DNA from: Lampris incognitus
Lineage: Eukaryota > Chordata > Actinopteri > Lampriformes > Lampridae
Length of the DNA: 64,000 bases
Direction: 5' to 3'
NCBI RefSeq assembly: GCF_029633865.1
Contig: NC_079213.1
Coordinates: forward strand, 99,038,845-99,102,844
Shown here: piece after piece, positions 59,712-64,000 of the stretch
Layout: each line of letters opens with the position of its first letter
Position numbering within the stretch: the first letter of the stretch is position 1
Notes under the pieces: model-generated
What the model was told of the DNA's origin: nothing
The model's database searches: none
The model's input: the letters and a program-made list of their open reading frames with translations, nothing else
Program-made: the position numbers and the translations under genes

Positions 59712-60149
59712 GTAACTATGACACTAAACCTATAATGTTGATCTTTTTATAACCTTATCAGTATCAAAACAGCAGCTGAAGCAGATGCTGAACTAGCCTC
59801 ATGCATCCCCTAAGAGTTTGATCCACAAGTTACTAAGTGAGGAGTACAGAGGCCAGGGCTGCATTTAAGTCTTTTGGCACAAGCCTCGGGTCTCTGGAAG
59901 ATCAATATAATCTGTAAAGGATAGGCATTGCACCCAGGGCTCCCGCTCTGTAGGAGCCCATACCAATCATACTTTTTTAGACAGAAGAGTGTTTGGTAGG
60001 AGGATAGGAGGACGAGGGGCCCCAAAAGGCAAAGGAATTAAGTGCAGTTTTTTTTGGATAGTTTGGTGGATGCATGGGCTGGGGAGCATGTGCACATGTC
60101 CTAGTCATGTCTAGGAATGACCTCTGATTGGTGCTACTGCATAATATAT

Positions 60150-60213
<64 letters not shown>

Positions 60214-60483
60214 AATCCAAAACTTCACTGTGACATCAGCCGTAAGTTCACTATAAAGAGGGCCAACCCAGTTGCCAGAATAAAATGTTGGCACGTTACG
60301 TTTCTGCAAACCAAGGATACGTTAAAATCTTGACATTTCTGAACCAAAAATACGTTTCATATCGACATTTCAACTTGTACCCAATGTTGGTGGAGCCTGC
60401 ATCCACATCATATGAATGTCAAGTTTCTGTCTGCAAAAAAAAAAAGGCTGACATTTATTTTCAGTGGAAAATGCAATATTTTG
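59712..60483. other. Downstream of CYP2 B exon 8, unannotated
   Basis: A TA microsatellite spans 60161-60211. No heme-loop exon is readable in any frame. Confidence 0.4.
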
Positions 60484-60918
60484 TCCGGGTAGCGTGGCAG
60501 TCTATTCCGTTGCCTACCAACAAGGGGATCGCCGGATCGAATCTCCGTGTTACCTCCGGCTTGGTCAGGCGTCCCTACAGATACTATTGGCCGTGTCTGC
60601 GGATGGGAAGCCAGATGTGGGTGTGTGTCCTGGTCGCCGCACTAGCGCCTCCTCTGGTCGGTCGGGGCGCCTGTTCGGGGGGGGGGGACCTGGGGGGAAT
60701 AGCGTGATCCTCCCACGTCCTACATCCCCCTGGTGAAACTCCTCACTGTCAGGTGAAAAGATGCAGCTGGCGACTCCACATGTACTGGAGGAGGCATGTG
60801 GTAGTCTGCAGCCTTCCCCGAACTGGCAGACGGGGTGAAGCAGCGACCAGGACGGCTCGGAAGAGTGAGGTAATTGGCCTGATACAACTGGGGAGAAAAA
60901 GGGAGAAGAAAAAAAAAA
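60484..60918 (+). repeat. tRNA-derived SINE, family S1 (full copy)
   Basis: Head 'gggtagcgtggcagtctatt', then the family body, ending 'ctggggagaaaaaggg'. It lies downstream of CYP2 B exon 8. Confidence 0.85.
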
Positions 60919-61068
60919 GAGAGAATGTAATATTTTAAGAGTTTCAGCATTAAAATGCATTTTGCTAACATTTCTACTTAGAAATGTCTATTTTATTTTC
61001 ATAACCTCTGCTCAGTGAATGCATATAATCTTTAAGTTTGTTAGTTATTACAAAGATTCTTTCAGGTC

Positions 61069-61235
61069 TCACCAGAAAATTGTTGGAATTCAACGTTTTC
61101 TATTGTTGCTATGGTGACTGGATACTGCTATCACTGAAACCACGTGGCTTGCCTGCTTGTTTGAATCGTCTGCGTTGTCTGAGCCGTTATGTCATTTGTG
61201 TTATTTTACGTAACGGTTTGATGTACTTTCAATAA
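61069..61235 (+). other. Possible but unsupported alternative terminal exon of CYP2 B
   Basis: After an acceptor-like 'gattctttcag' a frame continues in phase with exon 8 for about 55 codons (GLTRKLLEFNVFYCCYGDWI to LRNGLMYFQ) and stops just before an AATAAA at about 61229. It shows no FxxGxRxC heme motif, so if used it would give a catalytically dead P450. Open length and phase may be chance. Confidence 0.2.
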
Positions 61236-61254
61236 AAACATAGATTTTAGAGTA

Positions 61255-61589
61255 CGGCAGGGATGACATATTCCTTCTTCTTCTTCTTTGGATTACTAAA
61301 CACACAGGGGCAATTTAGTAAAGCCATGAGGGGGCCGGACAAACATTTGGAAACAATAAAAAACTATAGGCCTAAAGCTCCTTAAATACACTTCAAAATG
61401 TTGCATATCTCCCGCCGATGTTGAACACAACCCCAAAACATGATTCTACAATACTTGCTAAAATAGCCTAAATAAGTCAACATTTGTATGCGTTTTTTTC
61501 CTCTCAAATAAACCACCTGAATGCAGTGTAATTTATGTTTCAGCCACAGTAAATATTTGATATATTCTGTAGATATATCTTTTAAATGT
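61255..61589. other. Unannotated DNA
   Basis: CTT run near 61277; nothing else recognised. Confidence 0.35.
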
Positions 61590-61970
61590 ATTTCTGATTT
61601 TTCCCTTTTTCTCCTAATTTAGTGGCCAATCGATCCCTATTTTAGCTCAAACACCCACCCTTGTACTGCAAGCGTTCGCCAACTCCATCTCTCCGGCCAG
61701 CAGTCTCGAAGGAGACGCCTCGCCACTTTCGTGACAAGGTGAATCCAGGCCGAACCACTGCTTTTTCCGACACACACAGAGACGCATTCATGTGACGAAC
61801 ACAAGCCGACTCCGCCCCCCTCCCGAAGACAGCGTTTCCAATTATTGCTGCTTCATTGAGTCCGGCCATAGTCGGATCTGACGAGACCGGGGTGCGAACC
61901 CCGGTCCCCAGTGGGCAACTGCATCGATACAAAGCCGATGCTTAGACCGCTACACCACCGCGGACCCTAG
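61590..61970 (-). repeat. tRNA-derived SINE, family S4
   Basis: In reverse: 'gcggtggtgtagcggtctaa' (A-box-like) and 'ggggttcgcaccccgg' (B-box-like), followed by a non-tRNA body. The single copy and long body argue for a SINE rather than a functional tRNA gene. Confidence 0.6.
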
Positions 61971-62259
61971 TAGATATATCTTTTTACGATCCTATTTACA
62001 ACCTTATTTTGCAAACCGGAAGAACTACAACTGTGGTGCTGATTTGTATCAAGCTACATGGTGCAGCTCAAGGGAATTGTAGTTTTAAAAATATTAGTGT
62101 ATTTCCTAGAATTGGATGGTATTCAATTTTCTGTGACATGACTCCTTTCTTCTCCTTCCTGACTCACAGTTGGTATCCCCCCCCCCTCCCCGTGTGCTCC
62201 CTGCCCACATGTGGAGTGCTGTAGCAGCACAGATGGGCTCCTTCTCGTTTTCTTTTTTC

Positions 62260-63500
62260 AGAATTTACCCTCTCGGCCCTACCACTGGCCCAGGGAGCTG
62301 TTTTGATCAGAGTGGGTCATGTTCCTCCTCCCTGTGTCAGCCCTCTCCTTGGAGAAGCTCGTCCTGGTACTGCCTGACCTGAGGTTGGTTCAGAGGTGAG
62401 GGGAGAAACAGTGGCCTCAGTTCACTCTTCAGTGGTTCTGGCCTGCTGTGGAAGAAGGATGCGCCTGTGATGCAATTGTTTGCTCGGGCTGAGTGCTGTT
62501 TTGGTCAGAGCGGGTCACCTTTCTCCTCCCCTTACAGGCTCCTACTAGGAGGAACTCAACAGGAGGCGGTCTGGCCAGAGGTAACAGTTTGCCCTTCAGC
62601 AGCCAGCCTGGTCTGGAAGATGGAGGTGCCCTGTTTTCCAGAGCTTAGAGTGCTATTTTGGTGAGCAGACTTCACCTTCCACCTCCCCATGTCGGACATG
62701 AGCTGGTTTGTCTGGAGGTGACAGGAGTATCAGTGGCCTCATTCTTCAATAGCCAGCCTGCTCTGGAAGAAGAAAGAAGGTGCCAGGGCTGCAGCAGTTT
62801 CCTGAGGAGAATACTGTTTTGGTGAGCGTGGGTCACCTTCCTCCACCTGATGTCGAGCTCCCACTTGGAGGAACTTGACAGGAGGTGGTTAGGTTGGCAG
62901 TGATGGGACCAACAGCAGCCTTGGTTTGACATAAGATGGCTGAGCCGGGCTCCTCCTTGGAGTAGCTCCTCGGTGGTACAGCCTGACCTGAGGTGGTTGG
63001 TCTAGAGGTGACATGAGCATCAATGGCCTCAGTTCCTTCTTCAGTTGCTGTCCCACTCTGGAAGAAGAACATGCCATTTCTACTTGGGGGAGCTTGACTT
63101 GAGATGGTTGGTCCAGAGGTGACAGCTCACCCTTCAGTAGCCATCCTGCTCTGGAAGAAGGAGGTGACGGTGCTACAGCTGTTTTCCTTGGGTTAGAGTG
63201 CCATTTTGGTGAGCGGAGGTCACTTTCCTCCTTCCCATGTCGGACACGAGGTGGTTGGGCCATAGGTGATGAGACAAACAGTGGCCTCAGTTCACCTTCT
63301 CTGGAAGGAGGCACCAGGCTGCTCTCTTTGGCCAGGGTCTCAGATGTAGGGCCATTGTCGACAATAAGATGCCACTCCTTTGGAAGAAGGACTCACCCAT
63401 GCTTAAGCTGTTTGTCCAGCCCCATAGTGCCATTTTGGCGAGCGGGGGAGGCTTGGTTCGGAGCCATGGCATTCTCCCTGTTTTACATGTACTACAAGTC
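62260..63500. repeat. Degenerate tandem array of about 150-bp units
   Basis: 'ctctggaagaagga', 'ttggtgagcgNgggtcacctt', 'cccatgtcggacatgag' and 'tggttggtctagaggtgaca' recur in the same order at irregular spacing (for example 62443, 62605, 62758, 63053, 63147, 63297 and 63378). Open frames across it reflect the repeat (LDQPxQV on minus). Confidence 0.55.
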
Positions 63501-63960
63501 CAGATGGAGGGACTTGTGAGCGGTGGGCGACTGAAGAAACAGTGGCTTCATCTTCCCTCACCCTCAATGTTGACAGACGTATTCTTAGCCCCCCTCCCCA
63601 GTTCAGGGATGATAGAGGGTAGATGGCCTCTTTGACTCCGTTCAAACTAGCATTCCTCAGGATGTGCACATCTTCATCCTATGAAGAGTGGCCACTGGCC
63701 TGTAAATGGGTGTAGACCACAGAGTCCTGGCCTGACGAGGTAGCTCTTCTGTGTTGTGCCAACTACTTTGCCATGGAGAGTTTGTTTGGTTTCCCTGATA
63801 TACAAGTCATGGCAATCCACCCAGCACTTAACAGTGTATATATACTATTTGCTCTGTTTGTGCCAGGGAACCTGATCCTTGGGGTGGACCAATTTCTGGT
63901 GCAGTGATAGCTACACCTGGATTATTGAGGATGTAAGATATTTTGACTCATTTCAGCGAG
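63501..63960 (-). mobile_element. Penelope-like element, GIY-YIG endonuclease end
   Basis: Minus-strand pieces YIRETKQTLHGK, AQHRRATSSGQDSVVYTHLQ, ASGHSS, then VHILRNASLNGVKEAIYPLS, SLNWGGGLRIRLS. This is the C-terminal GIY-YIG domain of a fish Penelope/Neptune-type retroelement. Frames are broken. The reverse transcriptase would lie to the right of the window. Confidence 0.7.
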
Positions 63961-64000
63961 AATTGTCTTAAACTTGTGAGTACGAGCAAACGGCACCTAA

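Noticed and set aside
61850-61968. Possible tRNA gene (A- and B-box-like, reverse strand)
   Set aside because: Boxes continue into a long non-tRNA body typical of a SINE; acceptor-stem pairing is not evident.
62889-63314. 141-codon minus-strand proline-rich open frame
   Set aside because: Follows the degenerate tandem array (LDQPxQV units); not a recognised protein.

Overview
The window looks like genomic DNA of a teleost fish, most likely a percomorph. The evidence is two 9-exon cytochrome P450 family 2 genes of the fish CYP2J-related type, remnants of a percomorph-like vasa (ddx4) gene and a finTRIM-type gene, and dense teleost repeats: Tc1, hAT, piggyBac and Harbinger-type DNA elements, L2/RTE/L1/jockey-type LINEs, Penelope-like pieces and several tRNA-derived SINE families. 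It contains no prokaryotic genes, CRISPR array or rRNA. All coding calls come from reading spliced exons by eye.

Layout. 1-8.9 kb: repeats only, dominated by one L2 LINE (about 3.3-8.87 kb) split by four later insertions. 8.97-14.30 kb (minus): the first three exons of a CYP2 pseudogene, with a 163-nt exon 2 carrying a stop and an exon 3 one base too long. 14.30-14.68 kb: a 382-bp head-to-head spacer. 14.68-23.63 kb (plus): CYP2 gene A, complete and apparently intact (9 exons, 493 aa, heme Cys440), with one GC-AG intron. 24-34.2 kb: a 9-kb hAT element holding an RTE LINE that itself holds a nearly full-length jockey-superfamily LINE. 34.8-35.6 kb: a TRIM fragment inflated by a 58-bp tandem repeat. 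36-40.6 kb: mostly unrecognised AT-rich DNA with a 145-bp hairpin MITE and a hammerhead-ribozyme-like motif. 40.66-42.48 kb: a broken coiled-coil gene. 45.2-49.1 kb (minus): a non-processed ddx4 pseudogene. 51.14 kb to beyond 59.7 kb (plus): CYP2 gene B, with exons 1-8 readable and no recognisable heme-binding exon 9 before the window ends. 60-64 kb: SINEs, a degenerate tandem array, and a Penelope-like GIY-YIG endonuclease fragment at the right edge.

Functionally the only host genes likely to be expressed are CYP2 A and possibly B: ER-membrane monooxygenases that take electrons from P450 reductase and oxidise fatty acids or xenobiotics. Together with the minus-strand relic they are a local tandem/inverted CYP2 cluster. 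I found no convincing new biological system. The best leads are structural: a foldback Tc1 derivative, an unclassified 1.5-kb element with near-perfect 32-bp terminal inverted repeats and an 8-bp target duplication, two templated-insertion palindromes, a ribozyme-like fossil, and the missing last exon of CYP2 B.
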